A DNA stretch of 52,569 nt, from contig DASRFR010000043.1 in assembly GCA_035651455.1 (NCBI GenBank), positions 1 to 52,569 on the forward strand, written 5' to 3'. The stretch's first letter is position 1, and the number at the start of each line of letters is the position of its first letter. The translations under genes and the position numbers were made by a program. The notes under the pieces are model-generated. The model searched no databases, was not told the origin of the DNA, and worked only from the letters and a program-made list of their open reading frames with translations. Below, in pieces: positions 26,862 through 34,697 of this stretch. This stretch comes from DASRFR01 sp035651455. GTDB taxonomy: Bacteria > Acidobacteriota > Terriglobia > Terriglobales > Acidobacteriaceae.

Positions 26862-27450
26862 CGGGTATCTTCACTGCTGAAAATAAGCTCTTTTATTTGC
26901 CTCTATTTACGCTCCGAAATAATGGCAGAAGCAGTCCTTAGGGCAAAGGTAGTGACGAGCCTGCACGCCATTCGCACCATCAGAGTCGGGTTCACGTTCT
27001 CTCGGCTGGCCTGCTGCGCTCATTGGACTCACGCCGCACGTGCGGCGTGAACCGCAAGACAGTTCGAAGCAATTCAGTAGGAGCCTACGACTTATCCAAG
27101 TTGTAGAGCCAAGAGCAGACCAGTTCTACGTGGCCTTTTGCTGCGAGGCACGCTTGCACCTCACGAGCTACGCTGAGATAACCTGCGTTGCAGGCAAAGT
27201 ACGGCCGTGCACTGGCGAGCACTTCTCCTGCCGACCTCTCGTCAACGTCGACGGTATTTCGTCAGGATTCTGCACAGTAGACAAAACGCTGCTTTTTCGT
27301 CAGCGCCTTGAGCGGGCGGGAGATGGCTGAGCACATGCCAGGAGTATTTGCTATGAATACGAAGACCCAAATACACGTTGACTCTGACAAGCCGAATCTC
27401 GCGTCATGCTTAGGCACTATGCTAGCGACCTGGCAGCTATCGCAAAGCGA
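26862..27450. other. Gene-free stretch beyond the comM break
   Basis: About 590 bases with only short open frames lacking ribosome binding sites. It contains the perfect 22-bp palindrome at 27029. No transposase or recombinase remnant was recognised. Confidence 0.45.
27029..27050. repeat. Perfect 22-bp palindrome
   Basis: TCACGCCGCAC is followed directly by its reverse complement GTGCGGCGTGA. There is no T run, so it is more likely a protein-binding or recombination site, or a remnant, than a terminator. Confidence 0.5.
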
Positions 27451-30135
27451 TCAAAAGTCCTGTAGCAACCAGGCGTTGAAATCGAATGTCTGAACGCTGA
27501 AAGCTAGGTAACGACCGTTTGGCGACACATGAGGCGTACCTAGCCAATTGTTTCGTCCAAAGTTTAAGAGTTCGTGGGTTTTTCCGCTTAGGTCGACGTG
27601 GGCGAGGAAGTACTCCGATGATCGCGCAGCTGTAACAAATAGCGCATTGCCCTCGGGGGACCATGTCAGGCCCCATATTTTTTTCCAGCCTTGAGGAAGT
27701 TGCAGGGTCTTCTCTGTTCCCGCGGCCAAATCGAGAATGCGAATTTCATGCGGGAGTTGGTCCCAGCTAAAAACTGCAACATGAAGGCCATCGTTCGAAA
27801 CGCACCATTGCTCTTCCGCCGAAGCCAACCTGCTTCGGGCGAGTTCTTTCCCTTGCCCTTGAACAGGATCCAAATCGTAGAAGATCAGAGCTCCCTTTTC
27901 CCACCGGCTGATGAGGCACGAACTTGTTGGCGCCATCGGACAACGGAAATCAGTAGGGGTATCCGTAGCTTCCAACACCGACTGCGGCGATCCCCCTGCG
28001 GCCGGATATCGCATTAGGTTCATCTTCGAGGGTGCCGGGGCAGCGTGTGCAGACGACCAATAAAGGATCCATTTGCCGTCGGGATTTTCCATAGCGCCAT
28101 CTTCATCGTCAGACCCTGCAATCAAGGAATCGGGGCTCTCATGGTCAAGAGCTTGTTTGAATATCTGCGTTCTCCCCGTCCGATTGGACGAAAAAAGGAT
28201 AGCCTTACTATCGTGTGTCCATCCACTTACGTAGTCAGTGCTATCGCTTACGGTCAAACGCCTCGGCGAGGCAAGACGATTGCCAGCATCTTTCAGTTCT
28301 CCTACGTACACGTCGTCCCGAATATGCCCTTTGATTGCGGCCAAACGATGCCCGTCAAGGCTGACGCTCGCTTTGTCGACGAATACCCCCTCCCAATTCG
28401 TGATCCGAGAAGGCTTGCCCGAGGGTTGCCCGCTATGCGGATCCACACTGATCTCCCAAAGATTTGAGGTGTCCGATAAAGGGTCATTTAATTCGAAGAT
28501 TAAGCGACCGTCGCGGAGCCAACACATAGGTGGAAGGTCAACCGCCTGCAGGTTGGGATCAGATAACACGGTGCTCGGTGTGCCTCCGGTTCGTTGCATT
28601 GTTTCGATAGTGGCGCTCCCCCCTTCACCCACTCGTATGTAAGCGAGTCGCTCGCTTTTTGGAGACCAAGCCGCCGCAAGGTATCTGTCCTTCTCGCTCG
28701 CTAGAATCTTCTGAGGATTCTCTCCGTTAGGTCCCATGAACCACAGCTCATGGCCGAGTTCGCCGATAAGTGCAATTGCAGACCCATCGGCCGAAACCGT
28801 GGCTCCATCGCTGTGCGTTCTCAGTTTACGAGGGTTGCCCCCGAAAATGGACATCATCCAAATTGTCCTGCTCCCATCTTCCTCAGCTTCAGCGGAGAGC
28901 AACAATCTCTCGCCGTCCGGGAACCAGTTGACGTCCCATAGATGCGTTCGTATCTCATCTGGCAGCGCTATGTCGTGAACCTCGCCCGTCTCGATCACGC
29001 TGAGATGAAGTCCCTTCGTATCGGTAAAAGCAAGATGCTTCCCATCCGGTGAAATCGCAGCCCCGAGGAGTCGGTTCTCAGATGCAGCATGCGTCAGCTG
29101 ATGTTCTATCCTCGAAGAGGCCACTGGTTGACTTCGAAACCAGTGGAACCCTAACCCGACTGCGAGCACAAGCAACGCAAAAAGACCCGCGGCGATGAAT
29201 TTCCAGTTGTATGGTCCCGCCGGTACGAAGGCAGGAGATCCTGCAATGGAATCGCGTGACACATTTCTTCCCGACTGGGTGTCTCGCTTCAACCGTTTGA
29301 GGTCGGCGCATAGCTCGGCTGTGCTCTGGTAACGCAGGTCACAATCCTTTTCCAGCGCCTTGTTAATGATCCGTTCCAGTTCTCCTGGCATATATGGATT
29401 GAGGCGGACAGTCGGAGTCGGCGCTCGGTTGAGGATTGCGTCGAAGATGATGCCCGATGTATCCCCACGGAACGGCAATGCGCCCGTCGCCATCTCGTAG
29501 AGAACAACTCCCAACGAGAACACGTCGGTCCGCCGATCCAAGTCCTTGCCCCTCACCTGCTCCGGCGACATGTAGGCCACCGTGCCCAGCGCGGAGCCCG
29601 GGCTGGTGAGATGTGTCTCTACATCAATTGTTGCCGCGCTCGCCTCGAGCGGCCCAGCTGGTTTACCTGACACTTTCGCCAAACCAAAATCCAGGACCTT
29701 GGCCGTTCCACGGCTAGTGATGAAGATGTTCGCAGGCTTGATGTCGCGATGGACCACGCCTTTAGCATGCGCAGCATCAAGCGCATCAGCGACCTCAATC
29801 GCGATCGATAACAAGCTTTCCAGTTGTATTGGACGGCCCGCAATTCTGTGTCTCAGCGTAATTCCGTCCAAAAACTCCATCGCGATGAAGGCATTTCCGT
29901 CCTGCTCGCCAATGTCGTAAATGGTGCAGATGTTGGCATGATTCAGCACCGAAGCAGCCTGCGCCTCTCGTTGAAAGCGGGCTAGGCAGTGAGCGTCTCC
30001 GGTTACATTTTCGGGCAAGAACTTGAGAGCGACGAAGCGATGCAGCCTTGTATCCTCGGCCTTGTAAACAACCCCCATTCCTCCGCCGCCGAGTTTCTCG
30101 GTAATCCGATAGTGTGAGATGGTTTGGCCGATCAT
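27451..30135 (-). CDS. Ser/Thr protein kinase with C-terminal TolB/WD40-like propeller
   Basis: About 894 residues from the ATG at 30135 (a TTG 12 bases upstream is the open-frame limit). The kinase domain (1-275) is intact: Gly loop EKLGGGGMGVVYKAED, Lys in VALKFLP, catalytic HRDIKPANIF, DFG in VLDFGLAK and the APE equivalent in MSPEQVRG. One transmembrane helix (FIAAGLFALLVLAVGLGFHW) puts the C-terminal half outside: a propeller of TolB/WD40-like blades (ISPDGKHLAFTD, SWDDRR-free repeats such as SWSPKSERLAYIRV and TWSPEGNALFVTA). This PknB-type architecture is expanded in Acidobacteriota. The propeller probably senses a ligand or partner. It stands alone in an otherwise gene-poor region. 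Confidence 0.93.
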   Translation of the reverse strand: MIGQTISHYRITEKLGGGGMGVVYKAEDTRLHRFVALKFLPENVTGDAHCLARFQREAQAASVLNHANICTIYDIGEQDGNAFIAMEFLDGITLRHRIAGRPIQLESLLSIAIEVADALDAAHAKGVVHRDIKPANIFITSRGTAKVLDFGLAKVSGKPAGPLEASAATIDVETHLTSPGSALGTVAYMSPEQVRGKDLDRRTDVFSLGVVLYEMATGALPFRGDTSGIIFDAILNRAPTPTVRLNPYMPGELERIINKALEKDCDLRYQSTAELCADLKRLKRDTQSGRNVSRDSIAGSPAFVPAGPYNWKFIAAGLFALLVLAVGLGFHWFRSQPVASSRIEHQLTHAASENRLLGAAISPDGKHLAFTDTKGLHLSVIETGEVHDIALPDEIRTHLWDVNWFPDGERLLLSAEAEEDGSRTIWMMSIFGGNPRKLRTHSDGATVSADGSAIALIGELGHELWFMGPNGENPQKILASEKDRYLAAAWSPKSERLAYIRVGEGGSATIETMQRTGGTPSTVLSDPNLQAVDLPPMCWLRDGRLIFELNDPLSDTSNLWEISVDPHSGQPSGKPSRITNWEGVFVDKASVSLDGHRLAAIKGHIRDDVYVGELKDAGNRLASPRRLTVSDSTDYVSGWTHDSKAILFSSNRTGRTQIFKQALDHESPDSLIAGSDDEDGAMENPDGKWILYWSSAHAAPAPSKMNLMRYPAAGGSPQSVLEATDTPTDFRCPMAPTSSCLISRWEKGALIFYDLDPVQGQGKELARSRLASAEEQWCVSNDGLHVAVFSWDQLPHEIRILDLAAGTEKTLQLPQGWKKIWGLTWSPEGNALFVTAARSSEYFLAHVDLSGKTHELLNFGRNNWLGTPHVSPNGRYLAFSVQTFDFNAWLLQDF

Positions 30136-31130
30136 GGAATGGCGCAATGGTAGGCGGGGGGCGGGGACAAGTCAATCAAACGCGGAACTCTGTCTCGAAC
30201 GATTCCTTCCGCTCGAGAACAGTGAAGCCTTGGCTCTGTGCTTTAACGTGAGCTGCAGCAGGAGCTTTGGGTCCCTCACACGGACTGCATGATCATGATC
30301 TGCAGGAATGCAGGAGGAGGATCTCAAAATTGACGAGCCGTCTGATGCCTACGTATGTGCTCTGGACCTTGTCCCCCGGCACGGAACTGTTGGAATGGAC
30401 GCCACCGATGAGGGTTGCTGCCCAAATTGTCGTAGGATCGTCCGCCCAGCCAATGCGCGGTAGACCCTCCGCTCCGCTTGATGAGCTCCATCATGTTATC
30501 GAAACAGTTCTCAAATGCATTCGATGTGACAACGCTCCGCGCCTGAAGAATGTCCAGACCAGCGCTCATGAAGAGTATTTCATTCAATTGCGTGTCCAGG
30601 GCTCCGAGTTCTCCTCGCGGTCCGAACGCAATTTCATCCACCCCGAGGGCGATTAGGCTCCGGCACTCTTGCAGGGTCCGTCAATCAGAAGGCGAGTCTT
30701 GCCTCCCGAATAGTGTTTTAAGGCACCGCACCATTCTGAAAGCACTTGTGAGGGTCGCCGCCGGGCCGCGTAGGTCCGGGATTTCCTTAAAGTCTTCCCG
30801 AAGTGCTTCGCGGTCTCCGTTATTCGCCTGCCCGACCGGAGTTGCCCATCGGCAGTTTCCCGGCGCGTAGTCTCCGTTAACGTCGATGCGGTCGAGCGAG
30901 TGCTCCTCGCTCGGACGAGGACCGAGGAACTGGCGTTACTGGTCGAAGTTCACGAACGAAATCGAATCCCTCTTCCGCCATCGTTCGCGAAGCGCGAATT
31001 ATCGCAGCGGTTCTTCGCGGCATGGATGCCGCTTTCCAGTGGTTTGCCATAACGCTTCCAGATGACTTCACCGAAATTGTGGAGTACACTCTGCGACAAT
31101 GGCGCTGTGCTTTCGTAGAGAAGGCCACAT
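30136..31130. other. Gene-poor stretch upstream of the receiver-like gene
   Basis: Almost 1 kb without a convincing gene. A minus-strand open frame (30324-30641) gives a protein-like stretch (VDEIAFGPRGELGALDTQLN, then EILFMSAGLDILQARSVVTS) that continues upstream as RTLQECRSLIALG before a stop. It may be the remnant of a gene, but no family is recognised and its C-terminus degenerates. Kinase and receiver promoters should also lie here, unrecognised. Confidence 0.4.
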
Positions 31131-31532
31131 ATGAAAAATGACCAGCTAGAACGCTGGCAGGAATTGTGTGCGCAAGCTGAGGGCGGACTGCAAGATATGG
31201 CACGCATTCTTGTAGTCTCAAACGACAAGGTATTACTGCAAACCCGGCGAATGTTGCTTGAATCAAACGGGTACGAAGTTGTTGCGTCGCTTGGCTATGA
31301 AGCGAGTGTAGAGCAGTGCAAGCGGGGCGGCTTCGACCTATTTATCCTTGGGCACTCGATGCCGCAAGCTGACAAGCAGAAACTTGTAAGCACTTTCCGC
31401 CGGGAATGCCCCGCGCCCATCATTTCACTGCTGCGACCGAATGAAGCGCCGCTGGCCGATGCGGACTATCACATTGAACCTGACCCGGTGAAACTACTTG
31501 AGTTGGTGGACGGCCTACTGAAAGCGGCGTAA
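31131..31532 (+). CDS. Pseudo-receiver (CheY-like) protein lacking the phosphoacceptor, copy A
   Basis: 133 residues. From residue 23 (MARILVVSNDKVLLQTRRML) it aligns with a response-regulator receiver. The strand that should carry the phosphoacceptor reads FDLFILGHSMP, so Asp is replaced by Gly-His-Ser, and the Lys strand is replaced by YHIEPDPVKLLEL. It therefore cannot be phosphorylated in the normal way. No output domain. The first 20 residues (NDQLERWQELCAQA) resemble the start of the small helical proteins such as the one at 16463. GAGAAGG precedes the ATG at 31131; an internal ATG at 31197 would give the bare domain. The paralogue at 47820 has the same LGHS-x-P and IEPDP motifs. A zinc-ribbon gene lies 12 bases away, convergent. 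Confidence 0.8.
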   Translation: MKNDQLERWQELCAQAEGGLQDMARILVVSNDKVLLQTRRMLLESNGYEVVASLGYEASVEQCKRGGFDLFILGHSMPQADKQKLVSTFRRECPAPIISLLRPNEAPLADADYHIEPDPVKLLELVDGLLKAA

Positions 31533-31544
31533 CGGGAAAGCTCG

Positions 31545-31778
31545 TTACCCTCGGGCTGATAGAAACACGTGGCCCCTGCCACATCGATACGCGAACGGCT
31601 GGGGACCGACTTCACCATCTCGCAGGTGAACGACGCGATTCGGTCCAACGGGCGAAACCGAATCGTTCCCGCAAACAGGGCATTGCTTTGGGGTTTCCAA
31701 TGCCCCTGACTTTTGTTCCTCGTGCGACAAAAGACGTTCCTCTTGCAATTTCTTAGAGCGATGGCGCGGCACGCCCAT
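31545..31778 (-). CDS. Small zinc-ribbon protein, copy A
   Basis: About 77 residues from the ATG at 31778 (AGGAG just upstream); the open frame extends to 31871 without support. The basic/acidic N-terminus is followed by a zinc ribbon: CPVCGNDSVSPVG and, 25 residues on, FAYRCGRGHVFL. The likely Zn ligands are two Cys of CPVC and Cys plus His of CGRGH. The same CPVCGxDS/RCGRGHxF protein occurs at 47550, next to the second pseudo-receiver gene. No family name is known to me; nucleic-acid or protein binding is the usual role of such ribbons. Convergent with the pseudo-receiver gene. Confidence 0.72.
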   Translation of the reverse strand: MGVPRHRSKKLQEERLLSHEEQKSGALETPKQCPVCGNDSVSPVGPNRVVHLRDGEVGPQPFAYRCGRGHVFLSARG

Positions 31779-32091
31779 TGCTCCTATCGTGCCACGACCT
31801 GTTCTCGCGCGCAAGTTGACAGCACTCGTTAGCGTGGGGTCACACTGCCTCTCAAGTAGCGTGAGGCTCACCCGAACTCGGCATCCTCTTCGGTTTCGCG
31901 ATTTGCCTCGTTAGGTGCCTTCTTTCGTATCGGTCGAGCTTCTCACCGGTCATCTTCTCCTAGACCTTCGAGACGCGGAAGAGGAGTTGCGGGACGTGCC
32001 GAGGCTCGAATCCCAACTCGTATGCAATCGCGACGCTATCGAGATCGGCAATAGAAATAAACGACCGCCGTGGTCAGCGCCGTAGCCTTCC

Positions 32092-32223
32092 TGCGTACAG
32101 GTAATCCGCGAGATCCTGCTGTGGGAGAGTTCCTGAAAGCGCCGACAGCAACACTGCATAAATAAGCTGCTGCTCTGAGACGTCAGAAGTGCTGAACCCA
32201 TCCAAGCAGCCGAACAGATTAAG
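32092..32223 (+). repeat. Dispersed repeat E1, copy A
   Basis: About 130 bases, from ctgcgtacaggtaatccgc to ccgaacagattaag, closely matching 47265-47393. Shared blocks include gttcctgaaagcgcc, agaagtgctgaac and tccaagcagccgaacagatt. The copies differ by small indels, so conserved coding on either strand is doubtful. Confidence 0.75.
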
Positions 32224-32401
32224 TGGGAAACCAGCAGTAGACCGTGGATCCTCGCGGGATGAGCCTCGCTTGCCTGCCGTCTGCGGTCTCCTTTCCTCAC
32301 CGATAGTTTGACCGCAGGCACGGGCCGCGCTTCGACCAATGGTGGGAGCGTGGGAACAGACGAATTCGAGTCGTCGCCGGCTCTGGTTTCCAATTGGGAA
32401 T

Positions 32402-32430
32402 GGCCACGTCATTTCGAGTGGCCTTTTCTT
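32402..32430 (+). terminator. Terminator-like hairpin
   Basis: GGCCAC and GTGGCC pair around a 10-nt loop, followed by TTTTCTTTT. No gene ends just upstream, so it may end an unannotated transcript. Confidence 0.4.
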
Positions 32431-32642
32431 TTCGTTGCTTTATGAGCACGATGCAGCGACAACCTCGAACGAGGCCTGTGACATCTCTCACCGGGAAGTG
32501 CCGTCAAGTTCGCGGTTGGGGCAAAAAAGGCTCCGGCGGCGTTCGGTCAGCTTCGATCTGAAGCCAAAGCGCGGCGAGCCGAGCCTCTTTCGCTAGCGAC
32601 GAGAACAATGCTGAAAAAATTGGGTTCTGAAGAAAGTGAAAC

Positions 32643-32754
32643 ATGCGCCAGCTCTGGTGGGGGGGCTGGGCAGGGGGAGGGGATGCGGGAATTGAGGGTT
32701 TCATTGTGTGAAAGGACGCAATGCGCGGGGCGGCGGTTTTCGCCGATCCGGGGC
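32643..32754 (-). repeat. Dispersed repeat E2, copy A (minus orientation)
   Basis: Read on the minus strand it matches 46864-46965: GCCCC(G)GATCGG, AAAACCGCCGCC, CCGCGCATTGCGTCCTTTC, then ACTCCCGCATCCCC-like and CTGGCGCAT. It is GC-rich with a C-rich tract and has no obvious reading frame. Confidence 0.7.
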
Positions 32755-32981
32755 GCTTTCGTGCGCGGCCAAGTAAAAGGCACTGCCGGGGCGGGTTTTG
32801 GGCAAAATGGCATCGATTCCCTGCCGGAGTTCCGTCATCTATGCCGACGGGCCGTCACAAGACCGCGGACGGCTAATTCTGCTGCTGCAGGTACTTTGGT
32901 GCTTGAATCGCAATCACCAGCTTAGTTGCTCTCAGTTGAAGCGGGCCCTCCCCCTTTATTTTTGATCGCAGGCGGTGCAGT

Positions 32982-33278
32982 GTGGATGAGTCTGAGTGGG
33001 TGAAGCTGGGCGTCGGCTGCTTGCTGGCGCACAACATGATGAACAGGCTTTCAGTGATATTAGGCGAGTGTGAGATGGCGGCGGAGAAAGTGCAGGACGA
33101 GCGGCTCGCGAAGCGGCTGCAGCGTATCCAGCAGGCGGCAACAACGATGGCAAAGGAGCTCAAGGAGCATCAATGCCGGCTGGATGCAATGACGTGTGAG
33201 CGGGAGGCGCGCAACCTGGCGGAGGCGGAGAAGGCGAGCGCGCCGATACTGGACCTTCGCTGCCGGTGGCTGGGGTGA
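32982..33278 (+). CDS. Stand-alone DHp-like (HisKA-type) helical protein
   Basis: 98 residues from a GTG at 32982 with AGGCGG upstream. Residues 11-30 (GCLLAHNMMNRLSVILGECE) match the H box of histidine kinases (compare AHDFNNLLTGIMLYCD in the hybrid kinase here), retaining the His and the downstream Asn/Leu pattern. A second helix follows (AKRLQRIQQAATTMAKELKE), as in the DHp hairpin. No ATP-binding domain is present or encoded next to it. It could be a phosphotransfer or dimerisation partner for a kinase encoded elsewhere. That function is inference; the helical-hairpin resemblance is what the sequence shows. The tail after residue 80 is probably disordered. Confidence 0.6.
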   Translation: MDESEWVKLGVGCLLAHNMMNRLSVILGECEMAAEKVQDERLAKRLQRIQQAATTMAKELKEHQCRLDAMTCEREARNLAEAEKASAPILDLRCRWLG

Positions 33279-33738
33279 CTTTGGACGGCGGGGGCCCGTG
33301 AGTGGTGTGAGAGGGCGTCCCCGGGTAAAGATGGGGCGCGGGTGGGCTGGTGTTGCGCACGGACGGCGCGGCTAGCGCGCGCTACCTGGCTCCGGGCATC
33401 GCGGGGAGATCAACGGCGCGCGGATCCGCGGCCGCCGGCCGCTCCCCACACGTGCGACAGCGCCGGGGACGCCCGAGCGCAGCGGGCACGGGCTGCCGTC
33501 CACGTGGGTGTTTTCGTTGGACCATCCGGGCGTTCGCCTTCTCTTCGCAAGTACTTTTCCTATAAGGTCAACAGAATGTCAGTGAATTCCACAGCTTTTC
33601 CTCCGCTTAAGTGCGTCTGCTATTCCCGTTAGTCCTTTATTGCACCGATCATTGGGCCATGCGCTGTGGGAAACACGGACTGAAATTGTACGGGTGCTGA
33701 CTGCTGGCGGCGGTTCTATAGAGCACCGAGGAGATTCG
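33279..33738. other. GC-rich gene-free stretch
   Basis: About 460 bases, very GC-rich between 33340 and 33500, then AT-richer. The long plus-strand frames are rich in Arg/Ala/Pro without domain signs. Nothing recognised except the ribosome binding site of the next gene. Confidence 0.4.
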
Positions 33739-33921
33739 ATGGACGACAGAGAGAAGGATGGTTTTTGGGGCTGGTGCGAGTGCGAATGTTACCTGTGCAG
33801 CGAGCTCTCAGAGCATCATCTCTGCGCAGATACGAGCAAATGCGGAATGCCTAAGAGTTGGGACAAGAACGAGAAACCGAGATCGCGAGCGGCTAGCGCG
33901 AAAGACGACTCGCCGTCCTGA
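33739..33921 (+). CDS. Cysteine-rich microprotein
   Basis: 60 residues from the ATG at 33739, with GAGGAG 5 bases upstream. Five or six Cys sit in a short core: WGWCECECYLCSELSEHHLC followed by ADTSKCGMPK, with a double His. The spacing suggests one or two metal sites (Zn or Fe-S) or disulphides. The tail is charged and probably disordered. No signal peptide is seen, which favours metal binding in the cytosol. I recognise no family. Its last 29 bases overlap the convergent gene 33893-34153. Confidence 0.6.
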   Translation: MDDREKDGFWGWCECECYLCSELSEHHLCADTSKCGMPKSWDKNEKPRSRAASAKDDSPS

Positions 33922-34153
33922 GCTGCTTCTGAGCAGACTGGCGAAATTGAAACCTGAACTCCTCCGCGGAATAAACGCCTTTCGCGATCAGCAGGTTGTT
34001 CATCGCGTAGACGGTGGCGCGGAGCCGCTGGTCTTCTGAAATCTTTGCCATCGCTTCTTCGTACGAGATCAGAGTCTTACCCTCTGGCACCATCTCGTCG
34101 CCTTGCGGCAGTCGCCCGGCAGGTCGTTCGATCGGAACTCTGGCAGTAGCCAT
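33893..34153 (-). CDS. Small hypothetical protein
   Basis: 86 residues from the ATG at 34153. The middle is helical and regular (ISYEEAMAKISEDQRLRATV, then YAMNNLLIAKGVYSAEEFRF), with a basic Gln/Arg tail. The pattern ATVYAMNNLLIAKGVYS-EEF suggests a small cytosolic helix bundle. No family or motif is recognised. A 30-codon upstream extension is possible but unsupported. It converges with and slightly overlaps the cysteine-rich microprotein gene. Confidence 0.6.
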   Translation of the reverse strand: MATARVPIERPAGRLPQGDEMVPEGKTLISYEEAMAKISEDQRLRATVYAMNNLLIAKGVYSAEEFRFQFRQSAQKQLRTASRLSR

Positions 34154-34697
34154 GGTAGGTTCATCCCTCGCTTGCAGCTTTTCCGATTTTCTATGATCCC
34201 ACGGCCTTGTCAAGGATTTGTTGAGTGGATCAGGTACTGTCATTTTGGGTGCATCAACCCAACCCTTTCGCCGACCTCAACCTCCCTGCTTTGACTTGCG
34301 TGCCGGAGAGCGCGGCCCTGAGCACTCCGCGATCGGAGGCACGCCCGCCGCTACACACACATTGCATGGGGTGACGAGCAACGAGGCACGGACCAGGCGA
34401 GGAGCACATCGCCAGCTGAGGCGCAGTACCGTGCCTGGGCCCGGAGCTGGTTGCGCGCGTTTGCGACCGAGGATAGGCGTCACGTGCACGGGCAACGACG
34501 CGGCGGCGGCCACAACGCGGGCACCTGGGAAACGATGCCGACGCCGCGGCAGTTAACCGTTATGAAGCTTGTTTGCGCGGATAAAGCTGTACCGTTTACC
34601 TGAGAGTCTGCAGGGCGGTGTTCCTTTATTCGGTGGAAGCAGCACTTGCACTCGGCTCCTGCTTCTTGCATGCTTCTTGTTGACGAGGATCTGTCGT
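34154..34697. other. Gene-free stretch
   Basis: About 540 bases; the short open frames on both strands overlap each other and have low-complexity Ala/Arg composition. No gene, terminator or operator was recognised. Confidence 0.4.

Larger units (their letters stand above)
31779..32981. other. Gene-poor stretch with dispersed repeats
   Basis: About 1.2 kb with repeats E1 (32092) and E2 (32643) and a terminator-like hairpin (32402), but no convincing gene. Overlapping open frames on both strands (e.g. 31950-32393 minus, 32339-32596 plus) lack binding sites. A minus-strand frame through repeat E1 gives NLFGCLDGFSTSDVSEQQLI and could be a short gene, but its second copy is frameshifted. Confidence 0.4.

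Noticed and set aside
30324..30641. 105-residue minus-strand open frame as a gene
   Set aside because: Part of it looks protein-like, but it begins without a binding site, has a stop upstream and loses order at the C-terminus; recorded only as a possible remnant.
31950..32412. Overlapping minus-strand open frames through repeat E1
   Set aside because: The second E1 copy carries indels that break the frame, so coding is not supported.
33340..33500. Cluster of rare-cutter restriction sites (GCGCGC, GGATCC, CCGCGG, GCGGCCGC) resembling a vector polylinker
   Set aside because: The surrounding 150 bases are very GC-rich and no vector sequence is seen; chance is the simpler explanation.
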